64,000 nucleotides of DNA from Tragulus kanchil (lineage: Eukaryota > Chordata > Mammalia > Artiodactyla > Tragulidae), in assembly GCA_022376925.1 (NCBI GenBank), contig JAIOJX010000006.1, forward strand, positions 56,143,658-56,207,657, given 5' to 3'. The stretch's first letter is position 1. Every line of letters starts with the position of its first letter. Shown one piece after another: positions 49,166 through 61,598 of this stretch. A program made the translations under genes and the position numbers. The notes under the pieces were generated by a model that was not told where the DNA came from, made no database searches, and worked only from the letters and a program-made list of their open reading frames with translations.

Positions 49166-51056
49166 GAAGAAGTCTCTTTAATAATTGGATATCTGTCTCA
49201 AGAGTTCAGGATTTGAAGAAAACACTATGATGAGAGGGAAATGTCAAGGCTGAATTAAATTGTGGGTCATTTTGACACAGAAAATGTACAGTTTATTAGC
49301 TATAACTAAATTGGAGCCACAAGACACTGCTCAAGAAAATAGTTCCTGGTACATGGTCATGTTTGCTTCTCAGAAATGTCACAAATAATCACAGCATAGT
49401 TGATGTTAATTATATTGGTCCAAATCAAGTTTTGAAGCTAATTATATCTTTGAAATTGTAGTAACTGTATGTAAATAATGATGAGAATAAATGAAGCCCT
49501 TGAGACCTTAATAAATATCTAAGTAAGCGTAATCATGTAGGAACATGTAAACACATTTAATTTTCTCAGTCTCATTAGATTTTCTCCCATTAGATTTTAA
49601 TAGGATGTTAACAGACCTGTGTATGTCTGATAGTGAAGCACTTATGATCTTCCTTGTACTCTAATGGTCCTAAATCCTGCAAAAATAAGCCCTGTGGTAG
49701 AGGTGATTCCTAGAGTCTGTCTCCGTCATTATAGAAGAAAAGCAGGTAACACACATTCATCATTGTTGAGTTATAAATGTCCTTTTGTACCTGTAGTGGA
49801 AGCTTATATTTACTTGCTTGAAGTGATTCTCATTTATAGATTATTCATTCACTGTTATCCATTGCTAGGTGTGTTAACCTATACCATTTAATGCAGTGCC
49901 CATGTGAGCTAAATATTACTATCTCAATTCTTAAAATAAGGGAATTGCATCTCAGAAGGATCTTGTAACTTTTACAAGGATAAAAAAAATCTTTTTAAAA
50001 TGGAAGTATAGTTGCTCTACAGTATCATATATAGGTGCACAATATATTAATTCACATTTTTAAAGGTTACACTTCATTTACAGTTTTATAAAATATTGGC
50101 TATATTATCTGTGTTGTTCAGTATATCCTTGTAGCTTATTTCATACCTAATAATTTTTACCTTTACTCCTCTATCCTTATATTGCCCCTCCCTTTCTTCA
50201 CTGATTTGTTCTTTCTGAGTCTGCTTTTTTTGTTGTTATAGGGAAGAAGTCTCTTTAATAATTGGATATCTGTCTCAAGAGTTCAGGATTTGAAGAAAAC
50301 ACTATGATGAGAGGGAAATGTCAAGGCTGAATTAAATTGTGGGTCATTTTGACACAGAAAATGTACAGTTTATTAGCTATAACTAAATTGGAGCCACAAG
50401 ACACTGCTCAAGAAAATAGTTCCTGGTACATGGTCATGTTTGCTTCTCAGAAATGTCACAAATAATCACAGCATAGTTGATGTTAATTATATTGGTCCAA
50501 ATCAAGTTTTGAAGCTAATTATATCTTTGAAATTGTAGTAACTGTATGTAAATAATGATGAGAATAAATGAAGCCCTTGAGACCTTAATAAATATCTAAG
50601 TAAGCGTAATCATGTAGGAACATGTAAACACATTTAATTTTCTCAGTCTCATTAGATTTTCTCCCATTAGATTTTAATAGGATGTTAACAGACCTGTGTA
50701 TGTCTGATAGTGAAGCACTTATGATCTTCCTTGTACTCTAATGGTCCTAAATCCTGCAAAAATAAGCCCTGTGGTAGAGGTGATTCCTAGAGTCTGTCTC
50801 CGTCATTATAGAAGAAAAGCAGGTAACACACATTCATCATTGTTGAGTTATAAATGTCCTTTTGTACCTGTAGTGGAAGCTTATATTTACTTGCTTGAAG
50901 TGATTCTCATTTATAGATTATTCATTCACTGTTATCCATTGCTAGGTGTGTTAACCTATACCATTTAATGCAGTGCCCATGTGAGCTAAATATTACTATC
51001 TCAATTCTTAAAATAAGGGAATTGCATCTCAGAAGGATTTTGTAACTTTTACAAGA
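48916..51056. repeat. Tandem duplication D18, offset 1077 bp
   Basis: Left copy 48916 to about 49980, right copy about 49989-51056. The seam runs through an A-run (taaaaaaaatc). One C/T difference near 49961/51038, close to the end of the copy. Outside the L1 fragment no gene or element is recognised here. Confidence 0.95.
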
Positions 51057-51279
51057 TCAGCTAGTTAGTATGTGTCAGACCTGGATTTTATCCTTAGAGA
51101 TTTAGACTTTGAAACCTTCTCTTTTCATGCTTTCCATATCATACTGGCATTCATATCAAATTTTGAATTCATCTATTCATCTGAGTATTTCTTGTATATG
51201 TTTTCCTACAAAGATATAAGATTTATTCTATTTTTGTGTCTTTTGAACCTCTGACATGATTCTGATACTAATTGATAAA
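49166..51279. other. Intergenic, nothing recognised beyond D18 and its L1 copy
   Basis: AT-rich. Apart from the L1 3'UTR fragment repeated at 49988-50242, no open frame has a recognisable domain and no RNA gene was seen. Confidence 0.45.
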
Positions 51280-51491
51280 GCTTGGTCACTTAGTCGTGTG
51301 CAGCTCTTTGTGATCTGTTGGACTATAACCTGCCAGACTCCTCTGTCCATGGAATTTTGCAGGCAAGAATACTGGAATGGGTGGCCCTTTCCTACTCTAG
51401 GGGATCCTCCAGACCCAGGGATTGAACCCCAGTCTCCTCTGTCTCCTGCATTGCAGGTAGATTCTTTACCTGCTGGGCCATCAGGTAAGCC
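51280..51491 (-). mobile_element. Bov-tA SINE
   Basis: Reversed Bov-tA: cttagtcgtgtgcagctctt, gccagactcctctgtccatg, aagaatactggaatggg, ggggatcctcc, ctcctgcattgcaggtag, ending gggccatcaggtaagcc. It matches the ruminant consensus well, so fairly young. Confidence 0.92.
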
Positions 51492-51627
51492 CATAGATTT
51501 AGCAATTTTACACTATTATTATGAAGTTAGTTTATACAATAATTGGTTAAAAGCATTGATTTTAATCATCACTTCAAAGACTATGAAGTTTTCATATCTG
51601 ACTAAGAATTGGGTAAAAATACAATAA

Positions 51628-52215
51628 AAAAAATGGGCAAAAGACCTAGACAGACACCTCTCCAAAGAAGACATACAGATGACCAATGTCCTAATGAGGT
51701 GGATGAATTTAGAACCTACTATACAAAGTGAAGTAAGTCAGAAAGAGAAAGACAAATATAGTATACTATCACATATATATGGAATCTAGAAAAATGGTAC
51801 TGATAAATACACATATAGAGTAGCAGTGGAGAAACAGACATAAAGAACGGACCTATGGACATTGTGGGGAAGGAAAATTGAGTGACAGGTGTGGATAGAG
51901 TAACATGGAAACCTACATTATCATATGTAAAAGAGATAATCATTGTGAATACACTGTAAGACTAAGGGAACTTACATAGGGGCTACACAACAACCTGAAG
52001 GGGTAGGGAGGAACGGAGGTGGGGGCTTAGGAGGGAGTGGGCAGGGATTTACCTATGTCTGATTTGGCGTTATGTATAGCTATAAACAACTGTAAAAGAC
52101 ACTGTAAACAACTGTACAAAACACTGTAAAAGACATATAACAATAACCTCACTGTACACCTGAAATTAATGCAGCATTGTAAGTCAACTATATGCTGATA
52201 AATAAATTATATATA
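51628..52215 (+). mobile_element. L1 3' end with internal deletion
   Basis: Begins in the ORF2 C-terminal region (gacctagacagacacctctc), jumps to aatgaggtggatgaatttag, and continues through the 3'UTR to about 52215. About 450 bp of ORF2 end is missing relative to the L1 near 47.4-47.9 kb. Confidence 0.8.
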
Positions 52216-52345
52216 TAAAAAATGACTTGCAAGCCAAAATAGATAACCAAAAAAAAAAGAAAAGAATTGGGTAAAAATAAGGTACTTACAGTGATTTATC
52301 TGTGTATTTAGTGAAAATATTTCAATGTTGAGGTCTCTTAAAAAG

Positions 52346-52675
52346 TAGCAAATAGGGCTTCCCTGGTTGTCCAGTGGGTAAGGACACTGCCTTGCAGTGC
52401 AAGGGGCGCCGGTTGGATCCCTGGCCTGGGAAGATCCCACGTGCCGCGGAGTGGCTGGACCGATGTGTCCAATTACCGAGCCGGAGCTCTAGAGCACATA
52501 CGCCCAGAGCCGGTGCTCTGTGACAACAGAGGCCACCGCAATGGGAGGCCCACATGGGCCAAAAAACAAAGATGGATGAAAATAGACAAATGAAAGACCA
52601 ATAGAAGTAGCCCGCCTGCTCCCCTGCATCCCCACCACCTCCCTTAATATAAATAAATCTTAAAAATAAAAAAGG
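52346..52675 (+). mobile_element. CpG-rich CHR-like SINE variant
   Basis: tRNA-like head agggcttccctggttgtcc with the B-box-like ggttggatccc, then a body unlike standard CHR after gggaagatcccacgtgccg: gtggctggaccgatgtgtcc and ggaggcccacatgggcc. The tail is aaagatggatgaaaatagac. It shares head and tail with the neighbouring copy at 52684. CpG retention suggests it is younger than its neighbours. Confidence 0.75.
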
Positions 52676-52683
52676 AGCAAATA

Positions 52684-52960
52684 GGGCTTCCCTGGTGGTC
52701 CAGTGGGTAAGGACACTGCCTTGCAGTGCAAGGGGTGCTGGTTTGATATCTGGCCAGGAAGGATCCAATGTGTTGCAGAATGGCTGGAATGGTGAGTCCG
52801 ATTGCCAGCTTGCACTTTGAAGCACATGTGCCCAGGGCTAGTGCTCTGCACACAGAAAGGCCACTGCAGTGAGGAGCCCATACAGGCCGAATAATAAAGA
52901 TGGATATAAATGAATAGAGGATCAATAAAAGGGGTTAAAATAATAATAATTAAAAAATAT
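52684..52960 (+). mobile_element. Second CHR-like SINE of the same variant
   Basis: Head gggcttccctggtggtccag, body gaatggctggaatggtgagtcc, gaggagcccatacaggcc, and tail aaagatggatataaatgaatag. It is diverged from 52346-52675 throughout, so an independent older insertion of the same subfamily in the same orientation. Repeated at 53783-54059 by D19. Confidence 0.75.
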
Positions 52961-52997
52961 ATGCAACATTTTAAAAAAAGAAAAAGTAGCAAATATT

Positions 52998-53112
52998 CCA
53001 GATGGTAATTCAGGAGTCTGCACATGGTCAACCTCCTGGCCCAGGAATTGGACCCAAGTCTCCTGTGTCTCCTGCATTGCAGGTGGATTCTTTACCCACT
53101 GGGCCATCAGGC
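52998..53112 (-). mobile_element. Partial Bov-tA SINE
   Basis: The tRNA-side half of a reversed Bov-tA: cctggcccaggaattggacc, ctcctgcattgcaggtgg, ending gggccatcaggcc. Repeated at 54097-54211 by D19. Confidence 0.8.
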
Positions 53113-53309
53113 CTTTCAAAATTAATGGCATTTCTTCTCCCTCAAGTAGCAGATTTTGATGTTTGGCAATAGTACTTATGAAGTACTGTTTGCTATTTAA
53201 TAGTATTTGCTGATTTATTTCATTGTTTTATACCTGCTTTTACAGTGGTCTGGTTTGTTCCTTACTGAGATACTGGAACGACTTCAATACTATAGGTGCA
53301 GTTTATTTT

Positions 53310-53666
53310 ATTTATTTATTTTTTAAGATATTTTCTTTTTAAAAATTTTTATTGATTTATTTTTGGCTATTCTGGGTTTTCACTGCTGCTGCAGGCTCCT
53401 CTCTATTTGCAGGGAGTGGGGGCTACTCTTTAGCTGAGGTGAGCAGGCTTCTTGTTGCGGTGACTTCTCTTGTTGTAGAACTCAGGCTCTAGAGCACAGG
53501 GACTTCAGTAGTTGCGGCACATGGGCTCAATAGTTGCCACTCATAGGCTTAGTTGCTCCTCAGTATGTGGAAACTTCCCCAGGCTCAATAGTTGTGGCTC
53601 ATGCTCTTAGTTTCTTCACAGCATGTGGGATCTTCCCAGATCAGGGATCAAACCTGTGTCTTGTGC
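53310..53666 (-). mobile_element. CHR-type SINE, cut by the D19 seam
   Basis: Left-copy version of the SINE at 54413-54805, lacking its last 40 bp (the tRNA-like head) because of the seam. Confidence 0.85.
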
Positions 53667-54412
53667 AAAGATGGATGAAAATAGACAAATGAAAGACCAA
53701 TAGAAGTAGCCCGCCTGCTCCCCTGCATCCCCACCACCTCCCTTAATATAAATAAATCTTAAAAATAAAAAAGGAGCAAATAGGGCTTCCCTGGTGGTCC
53801 AGTGGGTAAGGACACTGCCTTGCAGTGCAAGGGGTGCTGGTTTGATATCTGGCCAGGAAGGATCCAATGTGTTGCAGAATGGCTGGAATGGTGAGTCCGA
53901 TTGCCAGCTTGCACTTTGAAGCACATGTGCCCAGGGCTAGTGCTCTGCACACAGAAAGGCCACTGCAGTGAGGAGCCCATACAGGCCGAATAATAAAGAT
54001 GGATATAAATGAATAGAGGATCAATAAAAGGGGTTAAAATAATAATAATTAAAAAATATATGCAACATTTTAAAAAAAGAAAAAGTAGCAAATATTCCAG
54101 ATGGTAATTCAGGAGTCTGCACATGGTCAACCTCCTGGCCCAGGAATTGGACCCAAGTCTCCTGTGTCTCCTGCATTGCAGGTGGATTCTTTACCCACTG
54201 GGCCATCAGGCCTTTCAAAATTAATGGCATTTCTTCTCCCTCAAGTAGCAGATTTTGATGTTTGGCAATAGTACTTATGAAGTACTGTTTGCTATTTAAT
54301 AGTATTTGCTGATTTATTTCATTGTTTTATACCTGCTTTTACAGTGGTCTGGTTTGTTCCTTACTGAGATACTGGAACGACTTCAATACTATAGGTGCAG
54401 TTTATTTTATTT

Positions 54413-54805
54413 ATTTATTTTTTAAGATATTTTCTTTTAAAAAATTTTTATTGATTTATTTTTGGCTATTCTGGGTTTTCACTGCTGCTGCAGGCTCCTC
54501 TCTATTTGCAGGGAGTGGGGGCTACTCTTTAGCTGAGGTGAGCAGGCTTCTTGTTGCGGTGACTTCTCTTGTTGTAGAACTCAGGCTCTAGAGCACAGGG
54601 ACTTCAGTAGTTGCGGCACATGGGCTCAATAGTTGCCACTCATAGGCTTAGTTGCTCCTCAGTATGTGGAAACTTCCCCAGGCTCAATAGTTGTGGCTCA
54701 TGCTCTTAGTTTCTTCACAGCATGTGGGATCTTCCCAGATCAGGGATCAAACCTGTGTCTTGTGCCTTGGCAGGCAAACTCTTTACCACTGAACTACCCC
54801 AGTAG
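54413..54805 (-). mobile_element. CHR-type SINE, intact copy
   Basis: (ttta)n start, ttttggctattctgggtttt, gggggctactctttagctg, gacttctcttgttgtag, gtgggatcttcccagatcag, and a head ending cactgaactacccc. An internal partial repeat of the ggctcaatagttgt block makes it longer than the consensus. Confidence 0.85.
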
Positions 54806-54823
54806 CTGCAATTTAATTGAGCT

Positions 54824-54846
54824 TCTTCTCTCTCTCTCTCTCTCTT
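54824..54846. repeat. (TC)n microsatellite
   Basis: About ten TC units directly after the SINE. Confidence 0.9.
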
Positions 54847-55240
54847 TATAACCTTATATTGGTATTATCTTCATATTTCTCTTGATCCAACTACAAATTC
54901 CTCATTAAGACATCAAATATTTCCCTACTCTGCCCACTGTTCTAATTCCTTATTACTGCCACTCAAACCAGCATCATGCTGCACCTGGACTACTATTCAT
55001 AAAACATTCTAACAAGGTTTTCTGCAAATCTGCTTACTCCTCTACAGTTTAGTCCCCCTAGGTTTGCTGGAATTGTTTTATTATTTTATGAATTAGAGTA
55101 GAACACTTTGTTTAAAACTTCTTATTGTTCCCATTGCACTTAGAATGTTTAAACTTTATCTTCACTTACTTTGTGTTATTTATGCTTTATTTTAAATGTC
55201 CACTCTATATAAGTGTTTATCTTGATCAATTTATCTTTCT

Positions 55241-55460
55241 TATTTATTTATTTTTGAAAACATCAGGTCTTAGTTGTGGCATGTGTGATCTTTAGTTGCA
55301 GTGTGTGGACTTTTCACTGTGGTATGTGGGCTCAGCCATTATGGGGCTTGGGCTTAGTTGCCATGCAACATGTAGGATCTTAGTTCCCCAACCAGAGATG
55401 GAACCTGAGTCCTGTGCATTGAAAGGCAGGTTTTTAACCACTAGACCACCTGGAAAGTCC
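55241..55460 (-). mobile_element. Old CHR/Bov-type tRNA SINE
   Basis: (ttta)n start, ggtcttagttgtggcatgtg, gggcttagttgccatgc, gatcttagttccccaaccag, and a head ending ctagaccacctggaaagtcc, the reverse of ggactttccaggtggtctag, the SINE 5' end. Well diverged. Confidence 0.82.
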
Positions 55461-56221
55461 CTTGGCTAATTTAAACTTAGCCACATATTCAGTATCAAAC
55501 CACCGTATTTTAATTCTCTGCATAGCACTTGTTATTGTCTAAATTATTTTGCCATTTTACTCTTATTTTTTCCTTTCTTTTCAAATTTTCTGCCCCACAC
55601 AATAGAATGCACAATGTAAGAAGGCAGTCTTCTTTTTTCTTTTAGTAGAAACTCAGAAATACTTAGATGAGTGCCTTATAAGTAGTAATCACTCAATAAA
55701 TATCTTTACATGAAAAAAAATTTGTGCCCTTTAGATATTTTCCTAGATATACTATATACAATATGCACTCTGATATTTGATTTTCTTGTTTGGACAATTG
55801 TATGGAAGTTATGTGCTCTTCCACTGTAGCCATTTAGGGTTGGAATAGATATGTATGGCAATGACAAACTTTTCTAACCTCTATAGACCACAGTTGACTC
55901 ACTCTTTATGAGACATAAGTTTGGAATGGAAGGTTAAACCAACGAATTTACTAGGAAAACATAGTATATCTGAACATCAGTGTAGGCAAACTTGAAGACT
56001 GTGGTCACAACCAAAGTGATTCTAGCCAATGTATTTGTTGGTTTTTCTTAAGACCCAATTTGATATTAGAGTATAGGTGTAGAGTAAGCTGAAAAGTGAC
56101 ACCACCATTATAAGAAAGCAAAGAAAAACTAAAGAACCTCTTAATGAAGGTGAAAGAAGAGAGACAAGAAGATGAAAGAAGAGAGAAAAAAAGCTGACGT
56201 TTAGGTCATTTAAAAAACTAA
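55461..56221. other. Intergenic, no feature recognised
   Basis: Single-copy AT-rich sequence between a SINE and the BovB 3' end. The last 100 bp (purine-rich agaagagagacaagaagatg) may be diverged repeat. Confidence 0.4.
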
Positions 56222-56880
56222 GATCATTGTTTATGGTCCCATCATTCCATGCAAATAGATGGGGAAAAGTGGAAAGAGTGACGGATTTCATTTTCCTGGG
56301 CTCCAAAATAACTGCAGACAGTGACTGTAGCCATGAAATTAAAAGACACTTGTTCCTTGGAAGAAAAGCTGTGACAGATCTAGACAGAATATTCAAAAGC
56401 AGATACATCACTTTGCCAACAAAAGTTGGTATAGTCAAAACTTTGGTTTTCCCAGTAGTCATGAATGAATGTGAGAGTTAGGACATAAAGGAAACTGAAC
56501 AATGAAGAATAATGCCTTTGATCTGTGGTGCTGGAAAAGGCTCTTGAGGCTCCCTTGGACTGCAAGAAGAACAAGCTAGTCAATCCTAAATGAAATAAAC
56601 CCTGAATATTCATTGGAAGTACTGATACTGAAGCCCCAATACTTTGACCACTGGATGTGAAGAGATGATTCATTGGAAAAGAGCCTGATGTTGGGAAAAA
56701 TAGAAGGCAAAAGGAGAAGAGGATGGCAGAGGATGAGATGGTTGGATGGCATCACTGTGTCAATGGACACAAATTTGAGCAAGCTCCAGGAGATGGTGAA
56801 GGACAGGGAACCCTGGAGTGTTGCATCCATGGAGTCGCAAAGTTGGATACAACTGAGTGGTTGAACTGAACTGAAGCTGA
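56222..56880 (+). mobile_element. BovB (RTE) LINE 3' end
   Basis: Reads through typical BovB 3' blocks: tttcctgggctccaaaataa, gccatgaaattaaaagacac, tttgccaacaaaagttgg, cccttggactgcaagaag, gaggatgagatggttggatg, ending gagtcgcaaagttggatac and aactgagtggttgaactgaa. 5'-truncated and with broken frames. BovB is abundant in ruminants (and some reptiles), so it supports the host call. Confidence 0.95.
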
Positions 56881-58895
56881 AAAGTGATTTCAACCACATG
56901 TCACTTTTGCTAAATGAGAATAAAGAGAAGAGCAGCAAGGAAATTGAGGTGTAATGATAGAAATGATTATAACTTCAGACCTCCCAGAACATCACTTGAG
57001 CTTGTCAAACATGTTACTAAATCTTGATTAAGTGGTAGCAAATTAGCCTCCTTTCTCAGTGGGCACTAGTAGAACAAAATTTGCATTCATCTTTAACACA
57101 TCACAGATAGAATTACAATAATCTATTGTACATTACCACCTATATGTGACATTATGATGACTCAGCTTGGGGTTTTAAACTAAACAAAAAATATAAAGTC
57201 AAATTCCAAACCTGTATCAGGATAAATTCATTGTAATTCCTCAACAGGAGATTGTTGTTACTGTTTTATTTCTCCAGGGGTTTGAACAGAGACAGAAAAT
57301 TTCTGCTCCAATTTATTTTGCTGACTATCAATTCATATCATTTTGGGGTGATTTTCTTTATCACATGAAAGCTCACTTTTCTATTCTGAACATTAAAAAA
57401 ATATTTAACAGTTTATCCAAGTATTTTGTTGAAAATATTTTCAGATATTTCATGGATGCAGTATTGGTTAAAATGAAAGTGTGATTGAACTTTAATTTTT
57501 GCATTCATATGATTAAACCTACTCATTAATTATTTTAGGTGGATCACTTCTTGGTATTTTTTACATTTGAGTATTACTCTTCTGATCCATGTGGCTGGTA
57601 TAATATACATATGTAGGCATTTTATCAGCATATTCTAATATATACCTTATTCATGTATGACTATGAAATGCATTCTTTTGCTAGGTCTATACAGTACCTA
57701 ACGTACAATTAATAATACAAAGTCGATTTATTTCTAGTGTTTCTCTCAGGATTAAACTCTACACACAGTTCCATTGCCCGCTAATCTGTAATTGTATCAA
57801 TCAGATTGGGTGAATTTAAAATAAATCTGGAAACTCAGTGATCTATCACAACACAGGCTTTTCTCTCACTTCCAGTATATTCTCTGTTCTGGAACCCTGG
57901 AGTGTTGCATCCATGGAGTCGCAAAGTTGGATACAACTGAGTGGTTGAACTGAACTGAAGCTGAAAAGTGATTTCAACCACATGTCACTTTTGCTAAATG
58001 AGAATAAAGAGAAGAGCAGCAAGGAAATTGAGGTGTAATGATAGAAATGATTATAACTTCAGACCTCCCAGAACATCACTTGAGCTTGTCAAACATGTTA
58101 CTAAATCTTGATTAAGTGGTAGCAAATTAGCCTCCTTTCTCAGTGGGCACTAGTAGAACAAAATTTGCATTCATCTTTAACACATCACAGATAGAATTAC
58201 AATAATCTATTGTACATTACCACCTATATGTGACATTATGATGACTCAGCTTGGGGTTTTAAACTAAACAAAAAATATAAAGTCAAATTCCAAACCTGTA
58301 TCAGGATAAATTCATTGTAATTCCTCAACAGGAGATTGTTGTTACTGTTTTATTTCTCCAGGGGTTTGAACAGAGACAGAAAATTTCTGCTCCAATTTAT
58401 TTTGCTGACTATCAATTCATATCATTTTGGGGTGATTTTCTTTATCACATGAAAGCTCACTTTTCTATTCTGAACATTAAAAAAATATTTAACAGTTTAT
58501 CCAAGTATTTTGTTGAAAATATTTTCAGATATTTCATGGATGCAGTATTGGTTAAAATGAAAGTGTGATTGAACTTTAATTTTTGCATTCATATGATTAA
58601 ACCTACTCATTAATTATTTTAGGTGGATCACTTCTTGGTATTTTTTACATTTGAGTATTACTCTTCTGATCCATGTGGCTGGTATAATATACATATGTAG
58701 GCATTTTATCAGCATATTCTAATATATACCTTATTCATGTATGACTATGAAATGCATTCTTTTGCTAGGTCTATACAGTACCTAACGTACAATTAATAAT
58801 ACAAAGTCGATTTATTTCTAGTGTTTCTCTCAGGATTAAACTCTACACACAGTTCCATTGCCCGCTAATCTGTAATTGTATCAATCAGATTGGGT
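56810..58895. repeat. Tandem duplication D20, offset 1084 bp
   Basis: Left copy to 57891, right copy from 57892. The last 80 bp of the left copy are degraded (gaatttaaaataaatctgg in place of a longer stretch at 58898-58925). It carries the last 70 bp of BovB into a second place (57893-57960). The rest is unassigned intergenic DNA. Confidence 0.95.
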
Positions 58896-60651
58896 GATAT
58901 TATGCTCTTCTAACAAATTAACTCTGGAAACTCAGTGTGATCTATCACAACACAGGCTTTTCTCTCACTTCCAGTATATTCTCTGTTCTCAATATTCCCC
59001 TCAAATCTTAAACTAATGGGAGAAACCACTATCTTATAATTATACTATGCCCAATATACCACTGGGAATATAAGGTGATACAGGAGACAAACAAGGCATT
59101 CCCTTTCATAATGCATTGGCATGTACTGTTCACAGTCTCACCTAACTCTGAGCAGGGATGGAGAATAACCAGTGTGACCCAGAAACAGAAACTTATTGAT
59201 AGATACTAACATAAGGTCAATCACTTTGACCTCTCGTTCTCATCAAAATCCCCAAACTTCATTGCTGTAAGTGTTCATTCAGCAACCTGAATTGATCAAA
59301 TCATACAAATGTGAATGCTAACTGTGCTCTGATCTGAGCCACTGGTCCTTTTGTGAGTATCTTTGGCCTTAAGATAATGGACATTAATATTCTAAAATCC
59401 TACACAATGCAAATATATTTGGAAAAATTTTGTAAAGTATAAGCATTACATGAAAGTGATGTTCTAATTTTCTGACTGGTATATGTATATTTGGTAATGT
59501 ATATTTATCAATTATGTGATCATTCCACTTATTTGAATATCCACTGGTTTTCATTTCTGTAGGCCTCATTCTACGTATGATGAAGATTGGGAACCATACA
59601 ATGATGAGAGAATTCATTATTTTGGGGTTAACGGAGAATCCTATACTTTGTTCCATCTTTGTGGTTTTTCTAGTAATCTATGTTGCTACCATATTGGGCA
59701 ATATCAGCATAATCATATTAATTCAAAGAAGCCCTCAGCTTCACATTCCAATGTATCTATTCCTCAGCCATCTGGCCTTTGTGGACATTGGACACTCCTC
59801 ATCAGTCACACCTATGATGATTGTAAATTTTCTAAAAGAAAGAACTAGTATCACTTTTGTTGGCTGCATAGGTCAGCTTGGCTCTGATGTTATCTTTGGA
59901 ACAGCTGAGTACTTCCTATTGGCTGCCATGTCTTATGATCGCTACATGGTCATTCCCTAATCTGTAATTGTATCAATCAGATTGGGTGTTTTGCTCTTCT
60001 AACAAATTAACTCTGGAAACTCAGTGTGATCTATCACAACACAGGCTTTTCTCTCACTTCCAGTATATTCTCTGTTCTCAATATTCCCCTCAAATCTTAA
60101 ACTAATGGGAGAAACCACTATCTTATAATTATACTATGCCCAATATACCACTGGGAATATAAGGTGATACAGGAGACAAACAAGGCATTCCCTTTCATAA
60201 TGCATTGGCATGTACTGTTCACAGTCTCACCTAACTCTGAGCAGGGATGGAGAATAACCAGTGTGACCCAGAAACAGAAACTTATTGATAGATACTAACA
60301 TAAGGTCAATCACTTTGACCTCTCGTTCTCATCAAAATCCCCAAACTTCATTGCTGTAAGTGTTCATTCAGCAACCTGAATTGATCAAATCATACAAATG
60401 TGAATGCTAACTGTGCTCTGATCTGAGCCACTGGTCCTTTTGTGAGTATCTTTGGCCTTAAGATAATGGACATTAATATTCTAAAATCCTACACAATGCA
60501 AATATATTTGGAAAAATTTTGTAAAGTATAAGCATTACATGAAAGTGATGTTCTAATTTTCTGACTGGTATATGTATATTTGGTAATGTATATTTATCAA
60601 TTATGTGATCATTCCACTTATTTGAATATCCACTGGTTTTCATTTCTGTAG
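56881..60651. other. Upstream region of the olfactory receptor
   Basis: Apart from the redundant receptor part at 59577-59957 and a BovB tail copy at 57893-57960, this is unassigned AT-rich sequence. It should contain the receptor promoter and 5'UTR exon; none can be placed with confidence. Confidence 0.4.
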
Positions 60652-61050
60652 GCCTCATTCTACGTATGATGAAGATTGGGAACCATACAATGATGAGAGA
60701 ATTCATTATTTTGGGGTTAACGGAGAATCCTATACTTTGTTCCATCTTTGTGGTTTTTCTAGTAATCTATGTTGCTACCATATTGGGCAATATCAGCATA
60801 ATCATATTAATTCAAAGAAGCCCTCAGCTTCACATTCCAATGTATCTATTCCTCAGCCATCTGGCCTTTGTGGACATTGGACACTCCTCATCAGTCACAC
60901 CTATGATGATTGTAAATTTTCTAAAAGAAAGAACTAGTATCACTTTTGTTGGCTGCATAGGTCAGCTTGGCTCTGATGTTATCTTTGGAACAGCTGAGTA
61001 CTTCCTATTGGCTGCCATGGCTTATGATCGCTACATGGCCATCTGTTCCC
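58866..61050. repeat. Tandem duplication D21, offset 1089 bp
   Basis: Left copy to about 59957, right copy from 59958. The start of the right copy lost 3 bp (gggtgttttgctc), and the last 30 bp of the left copy carry extra substitutions (gccatgtcttatgatc, catggtcattcc). It includes the 5' flank and the first third of the olfactory receptor. Confidence 0.95.
59577..59957 (+). pseudogene. Olfactory receptor 5' part, redundant copy
   Basis: Same sequence as 60666-61046, from MMKIGNHT to the TM3 end, but cut at the D21 seam right after the DRY-type motif. There it reads MSYDRYMVIP instead of [10 protein letters not shown]. The deviation lies within 25 bp of the seam, so it is more likely end-of-sequence error than evolution. 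Confidence 0.85.
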
Positions 61051-61598
61051 CACTTCTTTACTCTATGCACATGTCTCCCAGGGTCTGCATCATCTTACTG
61101 CTTACTTCCTACCTGGGAGGGTGTGTGAATGCTTCATAATTTATTGGATGCTTATTGAGTCTGAATTTCTGTGGATCAAATAAAATCAACCATTTCTTCT
61201 GTGACATGCCACCACTAGTGAAGCTTTCTTGTACCTATGCTTATGCTGCTGAAATATCTCCTGCCATCTCAGCTGGGTCAATCATTGTAATCACACTGTT
61301 TACCATAATTGTTTCATATCTGTACATTCTCCACTCGATCCTGAAGATGCACTCCACAGAGTGAAGGCACAAGGCCTTCTCGACTTGCACTTCCCACCTC
61401 ACTACAGTCACTTTGTTTTATGGGACAGTCACATTTGTTTATGTAATACCAATGTCAAGTCACTCACCTGACCATATTAAAGTGATGTCTGTCTTCTACA
61501 CAGTGGTAATCCCCATGTTGAACCCTTTGATCTACAGTCTGAGGAACAAAGAGGTGAAAGAGGCCATGAGAAAACTGATGGCTAGAATACATCAGTAA
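60652..61598 (+). pseudogene. OR5P-like olfactory receptor pseudogene
   Basis: A single coding exon preceded by a ttttcatttctgtag acceptor (AG at 60650-60651), as usual for olfactory receptor genes with 5'UTR introns. ATG at 60666; 310 codons to the TAA at 61596-61598, normal family length, in one frame. Landmarks: N-terminal NHT glycosylation site, GN in TM1, [13 protein letters not shown] in TM2, [10 protein letters not shown] at the end of TM3, [13 protein letters not shown] in TM6, [12 protein letters not shown] in TM7. These mark a class II receptor; resemblance and position next to OVCH2 suggest subfamily 5P. Two nonsense codons, at codon 158 (NAS|TAA) and codon 233 (STE|TGA before RHKAF), truncate it, so it cannot make a seven-helix receptor unless read through. 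Confidence 0.9.

Larger units (their letters stand above)
52568..54765. repeat. Tandem duplication D19, offset 1099 bp
   Basis: Left copy 52568-53666, right copy 53667-54765. The seam reads gtgtcttgtgc|aaagatgg in the middle of a SINE, whose intact version continues gtgtcttgtgccttggcagg at 54763. Confidence 0.95.

Noticed and set aside
52207..53131. Minus-strand open frames of 77-167 codons over the SINEs
   Set aside because: They are translations of reversed tRNA-derived SINEs (recurring CTARQCPYPLD-like strings), not genes.
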